From the NCBI GenBank assembly GCA_029263175.1, contig JAJCXZ010000099.1, forward strand, positions 17,637-81,636: a stretch of 64,000 nucleotides of DNA, in the 5' to 3' direction. This document shows positions 46,914 through 55,373 of the stretch, piece by piece. The position numbers were made by a program, and so were the translations under genes. Under the pieces are notes generated by a model. That model made no database searches, was not told where the DNA came from, and saw only the letters and a program-made list of their open reading frames with translations. Each line of letters opens with the position of its first letter. Positions within the stretch are counted from its first letter, which is position 1. This stretch comes from Acidimicrobiales bacterium (GTDB taxonomy: Bacteria > Actinomycetota > Acidimicrobiia > Acidimicrobiales > Aldehydirespiratoraceae).

Positions 46914-49474
46914 CCCAGCCCGGCCGCAGCGCGGGCTTGATCGAGAGCGTCGTCGAGCTTGTCGAGATGCTTGCCGCCGGCCACCGCCAGGTCGGCACTC
47001 GGCTTGCCGCCGCCACCAACCGTCTTCTTGGCGTCCTCGATGAGAGCCCCGGCGTCGAACGGACTTTCGGGCGTGACCGCGGCGACAAGGCCGACGCCGC
47101 CGGCCTCGAAGCCGGCGCCGAGGACGACGGCGTGGACATCAGGCTGGTCACGAACCGACACCGCCAGGTCACGGAGGCCATCACGTTCGACACCGTCGAC
47201 ACGCGCGACGACAACGCCGTCGACCGCTTGCGCGGCCAAGATCGGCGCTTGGCCGACCGCCATCTGCTGTTTGAGGCGAGCCAGCTCCGAGCGCAGTTCC
47301 TTCTGGTCGGCCTGAAGCCGTTGGATGCCGTGGACCAGATCCTCGGTGGGAACGTTGAGCTCACCCGCGGCGGCATTGACGGTGGCGACGGTGTCGCGCA
47401 GCAGCTCAGCAGTGGCCATGCCGGTCAGGGCTTCGACGCGGCGGATGTTGGAGCCGATCGAGCCTTCCGACACGATTCGGAACAGTCCGATGTCGCCGAG
47501 CGCTTTGACGTGGGTGCCGCCACAGAGTTCGACGGAGTTGGGGCCGGCCTCGAGCACACGAACGGTGTCACCGTACTTGTCGCCGAAGAACGCGATGGCC
47601 CCGAGTTGTTCGGCATGGTCCATCGTGGTCTCGAAGTGGCGACAGCTCGGGTTCTCGAGCACCTCGGCGTTGACCAGGTCCTCGATCTCGGCCGTCTGCT
47701 CAGCGGTGAGACCGTCGTAGTGGCTGAAGTCGAAGCGAAGGCGATCGGGACCGACATAGGAGCCCTGCTGCTTGACATGGTCGCCCAGCACTCGGCGCAG
47801 TGCCCAGTGCAGGATGTGCGTGGCGGTGTGGTTTCGGCGGATCGCAGCACGACGATCGTTGTCGATGGCTGCCATGGCGGACTGGCCGGCCTCGAACGAG
47901 CCCGAACGCATCTCGATGTCGTGGACATGGACGCCGGGGACGCCGTATCGGGTATCGGTCACAACCGCCTCGCCGGTCGCGGTAGCGATCGTGCCCGTGT
48001 CGCCGACTTGGCCGCCGGACTCGGCGTAGAAGGGCGTGCGATCGAGCACCACGACGGATTCGTCGGCGTACAGAACCGTGGCTTCCGAGGAGGTTTCCGC
48101 CCGGCCGGTGAAGTCGGTCTCGCCATGCTGCTCGAGGATCTCGGAGAGGTGCGATGTGTCGCCCCCATCGGCGACCTTGCGCGCTCCCTTGGCGCGGCGC
48201 TGCTGCTCAGCCATGGCGGTCTGGAACGCTTCGACGTCGACCGAGACACCGCGCTCCTCGGTGATCTCCTGCGTGACCTCGAGCGGGAAGCCGTAGGTGT
48301 CGTGCAACAAGAAGGCAGTGTCGCCGTCGAGGGCCTCACCCTCGGCGAGAGAGGCGAGCTTGTCGTCGAGGATCGCCGAGCCGGTACGCAGCGTCTCGCG
48401 GAACCGGACCTCCTCACGATCGATGACATCACGGATGAAGTCGTGGTTCTTGACGAGGTCTGGGTAGTCGGGGCCCATCAGCTCGACGACGGCATCGACC
48501 ATTCCCCCCATCACGGGGGTCTCGACTCCCAGGATGTAGGCGTGGCGGACCGCTCGGCGCAGGATGCGGCGCAGCACATACCCACGAGCCTCATTGGACG
48601 GGAACACGCCATCGCTCACCAGCATCGAGGTCGAGCGAGCATGGTCGGCAAGGATTCGCAGAGATACGAGACGTTCGAATTCGGCAGTGACCGGGTCGAC
48701 ACCCGTCAGCGTTGCCGCCGCGGCCTGGAGCGCGCTCAGCTCGTCGGTGTCCCATACGGAGTCGACGCCCTGCAGGACCGAGACGGTGCGTTCGAGGCCC
48801 ATGCCGGTATCGATCGACGGCTTCGGGAGCGGTGTCTGCGTTCCGTCCGCCGCCTGATCGAACTGCATGAACACGAGGTTCCAGATCTCAATGAACCGGT
48901 CTTCGTCGCCATGTTCGGGGCCGCCGCCGTCGCCGAATTCCGGGCCTTTGTCACAGAAGATCTCCGAGCAGGGCCCGCACGGGCCGGTATCGCCCATGCG
49001 CCAGTAGTTGTCCTCGCCGAGCCGCTGGATCCGCTCCGCAGCAACGCCGACTTCATCACGCCAGATCGCCTCGGCCTCGTCATCGGTGTGGTGAACCGTG
49101 ACCCAGAGGCGTTCGGGGTCGAGCGCGAGAGTCTCGGTGACGAACTCCCAGGCCCAGGCGCACGCCTCGGACTTGAAGTAGTCACCAAAGCTGAAATTTC
49201 CCATCATCTCGAAGAAAGTGAGGTGACGGCGGGTACGGCCGATCTCATCGAGATCGTTGTGTTTGCCACCGGCGCGGACGCATTTCTGGATGGTGACGGC
49301 GCGGGGAAAGGGGGCGGCTTCCTCGCCCGTGAAATAGGTCTTGAAGGGCACCATGCCCGCCACGGTGAAGAGCAGGGTGGGATCGTGAGGGATCAGGCTC
49401 GACGACGGCTGGTGACTGTGGTCGCGCTCGACAAAGAACTCGGTAAACGCTCGGCGTACTTCGTTGGCCTTCAT
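46910..49474 (-). CDS. alaS: Alanine--tRNA ligase
   Basis: AlaS charges tRNA-Ala and edits Ser/Gly. The 854-residue protein starts MKANEVRRAFTEFFVERDHSHQPSSSLIP. Class II motifs are seen at the N-terminus. The editing domain has HTATHILHWALRRVLGDHVKQ and the zinc motif CRHFETTMDHAEQLG with ELCGGTHVKALGDIG. A shortened C-Ala domain ends the protein with an FDAGALIEDAKKTVGGGGGKP-like segment. First gene of the alaS-ruvX-mltG-aroE unit. Confidence 0.97.
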
Positions 49475-49536
49475 GAAGCGTCAAGCCTACCGGCGCGCTG
49501 AACGCTCACCGGCGAGTTTCCGTTCGGCGACGAGGT

Positions 49537-49887
49537 CTAGTGCAGGGGCCGAAAGCCCCTACCCTCTTCGTTCTTGGGAGGCAGACCGCGAGCGGGCCCG
49601 CTGTGCATGCTTTCGTCTGCGTCGAACTCGGCAAGCAGGTCGTCGCGCTCCTGACGCATGGCATCCGCACCTTCCTGGGCGGCGTCGCGCAGATCGATCA
49701 CGACTTCCCGAGCTCGATCAACCGTACCTTTCGCCCGGGCCACGGTGGCCCTGCTCTTCGCCGACACGTCGGCGCGAACGTGCTCGGGCGCGATGCGTTG
49801 CACGGTTCGACGCATGCGCTTCTGTACGTAGAACGATGTGCCCAGGCCGAGCGAATAGCCCAGGCCGGTCCAGATGATGCGTCTCAT
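49537..49887 (-). CDS. Small hypothetical protein with hydrophobic N-terminus
   Basis: This is a 116-residue protein. The N-terminus MRRIIWTGLGYSLGLGTSFYV is weakly hydrophobic, perhaps a single membrane anchor, followed by a basic patch and a charged coiled-coil (AKSRATVARAKGTVDRAREVV...QEGADAMRQERDDLLAEF). The ATG at 49887 is chosen over 49980 because AGGAGGAG lies 4 bases upstream. It lies between alaS and the DUF948 gene, as small proteins of this type often do in actinobacteria. Function unknown. Confidence 0.75.
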   Translation of the reverse strand: MRRIIWTGLGYSLGLGTSFYVQKRMRRTVQRIAPEHVRADVSAKSRATVARAKGTVDRAREVVIDLRDAAQEGADAMRQERDDLLAEFDADESMHSGPARGLPPKNEEGRGFRPLH

Positions 49888-49903
49888 GTACTCCTCCTGA
49901 CCA

Positions 49904-50296
49904 TCACTTCCGCCGTCCCCGGACTTCGATTGCCCGCCGGCGGCGAGGCGATCGAAGCGCCCGGCCGGCCCGACCCGCACCCTTCACGAACGAAAGGGTC
50001 TTGATCAGCGGTGGCGCCATCGCCTTGTAGCCCAAACGAGAGGCCACGTCGACCGTAGCGCTGATTCGCTCGGCTCGGCCGATGACGCCGTCGACTCGAT
50101 CCAGCTCCTCGTTGGCCTTGGTGACCGTGGCGTGAAGGTCGTCGACCATCGGCAAGGTGTTCGAACGCAGCTCATCGACAGTGGCTCGGAGCTCACGAAG
50201 GGTCCGAACAAGGACCTGGATGGCAATCACCAAAACGGCGACGACCACCAGACACACGATCGTCACGATCACAGCGGCAAGGTCAGCGGCAGACAT
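49904..50296 (-). CDS. DUF948-like membrane protein
   Basis: This is a 130-residue protein with an N-terminal membrane helix (AAVIVTIVCLVVVAVLVIAIQVL), then a coiled-coil TLRELRATVDELRSNTLPMVDDLHATVTKANEELDRVDGVIGRAE. That arrangement is the DUF948 pattern (methyl-accepting-like coiled coil of unknown role). The C-terminus is very basic (RSPRRRRAIEVRGRRK). The ATG at 50296 has GGGGTGAG just upstream. It lies between rarA and the small protein above; both probably share a transcript toward alaS. Confidence 0.82.
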   Translation of the reverse strand: MSAADLAAVIVTIVCLVVVAVLVIAIQVLVRTLRELRATVDELRSNTLPMVDDLHATVTKANEELDRVDGVIGRAERISATVDVASRLGYKAMAPPLIKTLSFVKGAGRAGRALRSPRRRRAIEVRGRRK

Positions 50297-50330
50297 CTCA
50301 CCCCAGTCAAGCACGCGCAGCCCCCACCAC

Positions 50331-50387
50331 CCCGAAATTGCTGCTGATTGACCACCTGTGAGGTGGGCCAGCGGCAGCAATTTCGGG
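50331..50387 (-). terminator. Two-tier hairpin directly after rarA
   Basis: The outer arms CCCGAAATTGCTGC and GCAGCAATTTCGGG (14 bp, perfect) enclose an inner hairpin CCACCT/AGGTGG. The outer arm ends one base before the rarA stop codon complement (50388-50390). No T-tract follows. It terminates rarA or, as a cruciform, both strands. The sequence differs from the 49-bp palindromes. Confidence 0.8.
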
Positions 50388-51674
50388 TTAGGAGTAGGGC
50401 CAGCGGTCGCGGATTCGGGATTCGAAGCCGTGGGGGGACGGCTGGTAGAAGACCTGTCCCGCAACCTCCTCGGGGAGGTAGTCCTGTTCCACCCAGCCGC
50501 GCTCGTCGCTGTGCGGATACCTGTAGCCGTCGCCGTGGCCCAATGACGCTGCGCCCTTGTAGTGAGCATCGCGGAGATGGACCGGGACTTCACCGGTTCC
50601 GGCCTCGCGTACCGCAGCTCTCGCGGCAGAGATCGCTTCGGTGACTCGGTTGGACTTCGGGGCGCTGGCGAGGTGGACAACGGCCTGGGCGAGGTTCAGC
50701 TGTGCCTCGGGGAGCCCCACGAACTCGACGGCGCGGGCGGCAGCATCGGCGATCAGAAAGGACTGCGGATCGGCCATGCCGATGTCCTCGGAGGCGAGGA
50801 TCACGAGCCGGCGGGCGATGAAGCGGGCGTCCTCCCCTGCCTCCAGCATGCGGGCCAGCCAGTACAGACCAGCATTGGCGTCGGAGCCTCGGATGCTCTT
50901 GATGAACGCGCTGATGACGTCGTAGTGGCCGTCGCGCCCGTAGCGCACGGCTTTCGCATCGACGGCGGCCTCCGCATCGGCAAGCGTGATGTGGAGTGGA
51001 CGGCCCCGGCCCGATGCCAATGCGACCGCGACCTCGGTGCTGGTGAGCGCATGACGGCCGTCGCCTCCTGCCCGCCCGGCCAGATGGGCGACAGCGTCGT
51101 CGTCGGCCGTCGCACCTTCGATCTCGAGACCTCGCCGCACCAACTCGGCCACATCGGCGTCTTCGAGCGCATGAAGTCGAAACAGGGTCGATCGCGACAT
51201 CAGCGGCGGGTTGACCTCGAAGTGAGGATTCTCGGTGGTGGCGCCGATCAGCACGATCAGGCCCTCTTCCACGGCCGGCAGCAGGGTGTCCTGCTGGGCC
51301 TTGTTGAATCGGTGAACCTCGTCGAGGAAGAGGATCGTGCCTGTGCCCCGTTCGCCGAGCCGGTGGCGTGACGAGGCGATGATCTCCCTGACGTCCTTCA
51401 CGGAGGCCGTGACCGCCGACAGCTCTTCGAAGACCTTCTCGGTCGTATCGGCGACCAGGCGGGCGAGGGAGGTCTTTCCCGTGCCAGGCGGACCCCAGAA
51501 AATCACCGAGGAGAGGCGATCGGACTCGATCAGGGAGCGGAGGGGGCGTCCCGGAGCGAGCAAATGGCGCTGACCCACGACATCGTCGAGGTTGCTGGGT
51601 CGCAGGCGCGCGGCAAGCGGCGAACGAGATTGCAGCCGTTGTTCGGCGGCGGCTGTGAACAGATCGTCGGCCAC
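50388..51674 (-). CDS. rarA: Replication-associated AAA+ ATPase RarA (MgsA)
   Basis: RarA/MgsA acts at stalled replication forks. The 428-residue protein has LAARLRPSNLDDVVGQRHLLAPGRPLR at the N-terminus, Walker A GPPGTGKTSLARLV, Walker B ILFLDEVHRFNKAQQD, sensor 1 GATTENPHFEV, and the MgsA C-terminal domain with AFIKSIRGSDANAGLYWLARML. Divergent from a plus-strand unknown gene. Confidence 0.95.
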   Translation of the reverse strand: MADDLFTAAAEQRLQSRSPLAARLRPSNLDDVVGQRHLLAPGRPLRSLIESDRLSSVIFWGPPGTGKTSLARLVADTTEKVFEELSAVTASVKDVREIIASSRHRLGERGTGTILFLDEVHRFNKAQQDTLLPAVEEGLIVLIGATTENPHFEVNPPLMSRSTLFRLHALEDADVAELVRRGLEIEGATADDDAVAHLAGRAGGDGRHALTSTEVAVALASGRGRPLHITLADAEAAVDAKAVRYGRDGHYDVISAFIKSIRGSDANAGLYWLARMLEAGEDARFIARRLVILASEDIGMADPQSFLIADAAARAVEFVGLPEAQLNLAQAVVHLASAPKSNRVTEAISAARAAVREAGTGEVPVHLRDAHYKGAASLGHGDGYRYPHSDERGWVEQDYLPEEVAGQVFYQPSPHGFESRIRDRWPYS

Positions 51675-51731
51675 GGCCGGACCCTAACGCTGTTCCCTAA
51701 GATCGCGGGGTCTACTGCCGATAGGACCGAT

Positions 51732-52247
51732 GTGCGAGACGTCTTGGTCCTTCTTTTCTGGTGCTGGTGCGCCGTTTCTGTCGTGATTCTCATCCGGCGT
51801 GTCCTGCGAAGGGGCGGCGCGAAGTCCGATTCTTCTGTGGTCGCTGAGGTTGCTCCTCAGGATTCGTTCGAGGCCAGGCTCGTTCGAGGCCCGGATGTCG
51901 ACACACCCGACACCCCCCGTGTTGCGACGTTGGCTGAGGCGCTCGAGGGAATCTCCCTCCCGGTCGGGCTGGTGCCAGTGGTCAACGAGCGGGTCGACCC
52001 GCGCAATATGTTGTTCTCCACCTCCGGACATCCTCCCGAGGCGGTCGGGACGGGCCTGGCCGATGAGGTCGAGCGACTCGGGTTCAGGATTCAGCCGGTC
52101 GACGACGAGACCATCCAGGCCGTCAAGGAAGGCACCGATCTCGAGATTCGGATCCACCCCGATATCGAGCGGGCCCGGATGCGCGTCGGAGCCTCCCTGG
52201 CAACACTGCCAGAGTCCTCGGTCGTCGTGCAGATGCGCCTCCGCTAG
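51732..52247 (+). CDS. Hypothetical protein with one membrane helix
   Basis: This is a 171-residue protein. An N-terminal hydrophobic segment VLVLLFWCWCAVSVVILIRRVLRR (about residues 4-27) is followed by a soluble part with repeated acidic and basic residues (GISLPVGLVPVVNERVDPRNMLFSTSG, HPDIERARMRVGASLATLPESSVVVQMRLR). The GTG at 51732 is chosen because the longer frame lies antisense to rarA. No family recognised. It starts 57 bp from divergent rarA and ends 3 bp before the aspS stop. Confidence 0.6.
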   Translation: MRDVLVLLFWCWCAVSVVILIRRVLRRGGAKSDSSVVAEVAPQDSFEARLVRGPDVDTPDTPRVATLAEALEGISLPVGLVPVVNERVDPRNMLFSTSGHPPEAVGTGLADEVERLGFRIQPVDDETIQAVKEGTDLEIRIHPDIERARMRVGASLATLPESSVVVQMRLR

Positions 52248-52250
52248 GAA

Positions 52251-54008
52251 CTAGGTCGCAGGCGGAAGAACCCGAAGGCCGAGCTCCTCGAGATGCGCCG
52301 CATCGATCGCTGATGGCGCGTCGGTCAGCGGGTCGCTGCCGGACTGCGTCTTCGGGAAGGCAATGACCTCACGAATGTTGGTCTCGCCGACCAGCAGGGC
52401 CGCGATGCGGTCGATGCCGAACGCGAATCCGCCGTGGGGCGGGGCACCGAACCGGAACGCATCGAGCAGGAAGCCGAACTTCGCCTGTGCTTCTTCCTCG
52501 CCGATTCCGAGCAGCTCGAAGATCCGGTTCTGGATGTCGGGCCGGTTGATTCGAATGGAGCCGGAGCCGAGCTCCCACCCGTTGAGCACGAGGTCGTAGG
52601 CCTGCGAGCGCACGTCGAGCAGCGCTTCGCCACTCTCATCGAGCAGTGCCCAGTCGTCTTCATGAGGCATGGTGAACGGGTGATGGGCTGGCACGGGCTT
52701 GCCGGCATCGTTGATTGTTTCGAAAAGGGGAAAGTCCACAACCCACAAGAAGTTGAGCCCGCCCTCGTTGACGGGCGGACGGCCGAGTTCGAGACGGAGC
52801 AATCCGAGCACGTGGCGAACGAGGCGGCGCTCGTCGGCGACAAGGAAGACCATGTCGCCGGGTTTGGCGTCGAGTGCCGTCACCAGCTGGGTCGACTCAT
52901 CGGCCGAGAGGAACTTGGCGACGCCGGCATCGAGAGCAGGGCCGGATTCACCGTCGATGACCTTCATCCACGCGAGGCCCTTGGCCCCCCAGCGCTGGCA
53001 GGTCTCGACCAGAGCGTCGATCTGGTTGCGAGACAGCGCCTCCATGCCCCCTTCCATACGGATGCCCTTCACGCAGGGTGCCTGGAAGACGCGGGCTTCG
53101 GTGCCCTCGAATATCGGGGTGAGCTCGACGAGCTCCATACCGAAGCGCGTATCGGGCTTGTCGCTACCGAAACGCTCCTGCGCGTCGAGCCACGTGATGC
53201 GCGGGAACTCGGTGGGACGTACGCCGGTCACGGCTTCGGTGGCCGACGCTACGGTGTGGGAGATCGCGGTGAAGACGTCTTCTTGATCCACGAAGCTCAT
53301 CTCGGCATCGAGTTGCATGAACTCGAACTGTCGGTCGGCACGGAGATCCTCGTCGCGTAAACAGCGAGCGATCTGGTAGTAGCGGTCGATGCCGCCCACC
53401 ATGCACAGCTGCTTGAAGAGCTGAGGCGATTGTGGCAGGGCGTAGAACGATCCCGGCTCCTTGCGCGAAGGCACGACGAAGTCGCGGGCGCCCTCGGGCG
53501 TCGATGCGATCAACATCGGCGTCTCGACCTCGACGAAGCCCTGCTCTTCCATTCCGCGACGGATGGCGCTGTTGACGGCCGCCCGCGTACGCAGGTTGTG
53601 CTGCATGCGGTTCTTGCGGAGGTCGACGTAACGGTGACGAAGACGGATGGTTTCGTCGACGTCGGTGCGCTCGTCGAGCGGGAACGGAGGCGGCTCGGCA
53701 GTGGCCAGGATCTCGATGTCGGTGATCTCGATCTCGATCTCGCCGGTGGGCAGATCCTTGTTCGCCGTGTCATCAGGACGAAGACGAACCTGGCCGGTCA
53801 TCTTGGCCACGTATTCGCTGCGAAGGTCGTGGCTGCGATTGACGACGCACTGGACGATGCCGGTGCGGTCCCGCAAATCGATGAAGGCAAGGTTTTCGCC
53901 GTGTTCGCGGCGGGTGGCAACCCAGCCGCAGACGCTGACGGTGCGACCGGCGTCGGCCGCGGTGAGCCGGCCGCACATGTCGGTGCGCATGGAGGTGCTG
54001 AGGTCCAT
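52251..54008 (-). CDS. aspS: Aspartate--tRNA ligase
   Basis: AspS charges tRNA-Asp. The 585-residue protein starts MDLSTSMRTDMCGRLTAADAG. It has an OB-fold anticodon domain (WVATRREHGENLAFIDLRDRTGIVQC), the class II core with FVEVETPMLIASTPEGARDF and FYALPQSPQLFKQLCMVGG, and a GAD insertion from about residue 300. FAFGIDRIAALLVGETNIREVIAFPK closes it. The ATG at 54008 is preferred to a longer frame. Bacterial type; whether it also charges tRNA-Asn depends on GatCAB elsewhere. Confidence 0.96.
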   Translation of the reverse strand: MDLSTSMRTDMCGRLTAADAGRTVSVCGWVATRREHGENLAFIDLRDRTGIVQCVVNRSHDLRSEYVAKMTGQVRLRPDDTANKDLPTGEIEIEITDIEILATAEPPPFPLDERTDVDETIRLRHRYVDLRKNRMQHNLRTRAAVNSAIRRGMEEQGFVEVETPMLIASTPEGARDFVVPSRKEPGSFYALPQSPQLFKQLCMVGGIDRYYQIARCLRDEDLRADRQFEFMQLDAEMSFVDQEDVFTAISHTVASATEAVTGVRPTEFPRITWLDAQERFGSDKPDTRFGMELVELTPIFEGTEARVFQAPCVKGIRMEGGMEALSRNQIDALVETCQRWGAKGLAWMKVIDGESGPALDAGVAKFLSADESTQLVTALDAKPGDMVFLVADERRLVRHVLGLLRLELGRPPVNEGGLNFLWVVDFPLFETINDAGKPVPAHHPFTMPHEDDWALLDESGEALLDVRSQAYDLVLNGWELGSGSIRINRPDIQNRIFELLGIGEEEAQAKFGFLLDAFRFGAPPHGGFAFGIDRIAALLVGETNIREVIAFPKTQSGSDPLTDAPSAIDAAHLEELGLRVLPPAT

Positions 54009-54051
54009 CGTGGTTCCTGATTCCTGGGAGAGTTCGTTGGGGGTGTTCCGG

Positions 54052-55320
54052 CTACTTCGTGAGTAGCTGGCTGACTTCATATGCGAGTGAGTCGAGCGGG
54101 ATGCGGCGTTGACCGGTGTCGCCGCGCAGGTCTCGGAGTGTGACTTCACCGGCCGCGACTTCGTCCTCGCCGATGATTGCGGCGAACGGTGCGCCGGAAC
54201 GATCGGCGACCTTCATCTGGGCCTTCATCGACCGACCGCCGTAGCTGCGATCGGCACCGATACCGGCGTCACGGAGTTCGTTGCAGACGCCGAGGGCGTG
54301 GCTGCCGCCGGTGACATCGACCACGAAGATCTTCACGGTGGGAACTGGACCGGGGAAAACATCCTCGGCATCGCACGCGAGCAGGATTCGGTCCACCCCC
54401 AGGGCAAAGCCGATGCCGGGCGTGGCCGGGCCGCCGAGATCCTCGACAAGGCCGTCGTAGCGGCCGCCGCCACCTACCGCGTTCTGGGCCGTGGCGAGGG
54501 CGTCAGCGGCGAATTCGAACGTGGTCCGGGTGTAGTAGTCGAGCCCGCGGACCAGGCGGGGGGAGATCTGATACGGGATCTCGAGTGCATCGAGCCCCGC
54601 CCGCACCGCGGCGAAGTGTTCAGCGGTGTCGTCGCTCAGGTAGTCGACCATCAACGGCGCGGCGTCGATGACAGGCTGGTCTTCGGGCCGCTTCGAGTCG
54701 AGCACCCGTAGCGGGTTGCGCTCGAGGGTGACCCGGCTCTGGTCGGTCAGGGCGGCGGCGCTCGACTCGAGATGGTTGCGCAACGCGTCCATGTAGGCGG
54801 GCCGACACGATGGATCACCCAGGCTGTTGAGGAGAAGGCTGACCTGGCGAAGGCCGAGACTCTCGTAGAACCGCCAGGCGAGGGCGATCACGTCGATGTC
54901 GGCCTGCGGGTCGTCGGCGCCGAGGGTTTCCACTCCGACCTGGGAGAACTGGCGATACCGGCCGGCCTGCGGTTGTTCGTAGCGGAACTGCGGACCCTCG
55001 TACCAGATCTTCCACGGCGGCACGGGCCGGTGCTCGGCGTAGGCACGACAGATGCTGGCAGTGAGTTCGGGGCGCAGGGCGAGGTGTTGTGGTGGGTCGC
55101 CCTTGTCGAAGAAGTCGAACATCTCCTTCGTGACGACGTCAGTGGATTCGCCCAGGCGCTTGAAGACGCCGAGGTCTTCGAAGATCGGCGACATGACCTC
55201 ACCGAAACCACCGAGCCCGGCCTGCACCGCGAACGCGTCGATCAGGGCGCGACGGCGCCCGGACTCCGGCGGGAGGATGTCACGAGTGCCCTTTGGGGCC
55301 CTGAAAGTCGGCTCAGCCAC
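54052..55320 (-). CDS. hisS: Histidine--tRNA ligase
   Basis: HisS charges tRNA-His. The 422-residue protein has FRAPKGTRDILPPES at the N-terminus, PIFEDLGVFKRLGESTDVVTKEMF, LRPELTASICRAYAEH, RYEQPQAGRYRQFSQVGVETLG, LVRGLDYYTRTTFEF and GGGGRYDGLVEDLGG. A C-terminal anticodon-binding domain ends with GEDEVAAGEVTLRDLRGD. 43 bp before aspS on the same strand. Confidence 0.96.
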   Translation of the reverse strand: MAEPTFRAPKGTRDILPPESGRRRALIDAFAVQAGLGGFGEVMSPIFEDLGVFKRLGESTDVVTKEMFDFFDKGDPPQHLALRPELTASICRAYAEHRPVPPWKIWYEGPQFRYEQPQAGRYRQFSQVGVETLGADDPQADIDVIALAWRFYESLGLRQVSLLLNSLGDPSCRPAYMDALRNHLESSAAALTDQSRVTLERNPLRVLDSKRPEDQPVIDAAPLMVDYLSDDTAEHFAAVRAGLDALEIPYQISPRLVRGLDYYTRTTFEFAADALATAQNAVGGGGRYDGLVEDLGGPATPGIGFALGVDRILLACDAEDVFPGPVPTVKIFVVDVTGGSHALGVCNELRDAGIGADRSYGGRSMKAQMKVADRSGAPFAAIIGEDEVAAGEVTLRDLRGDTGQRRIPLDSLAYEVSQLLTK

Positions 55321-55373
55321 AGCTGCTCAGGCTACCGCTCTCGGTTGGCGGCCCAGGTGCATTTCTGCGCTAG

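Noticed and set aside
46937..49501. 854-codon plus-strand frame opposite alaS, the same length as AlaS
   Set aside because: A mirror-frame shadow of alaS. The equal length is coincidence, and no domain is visible.
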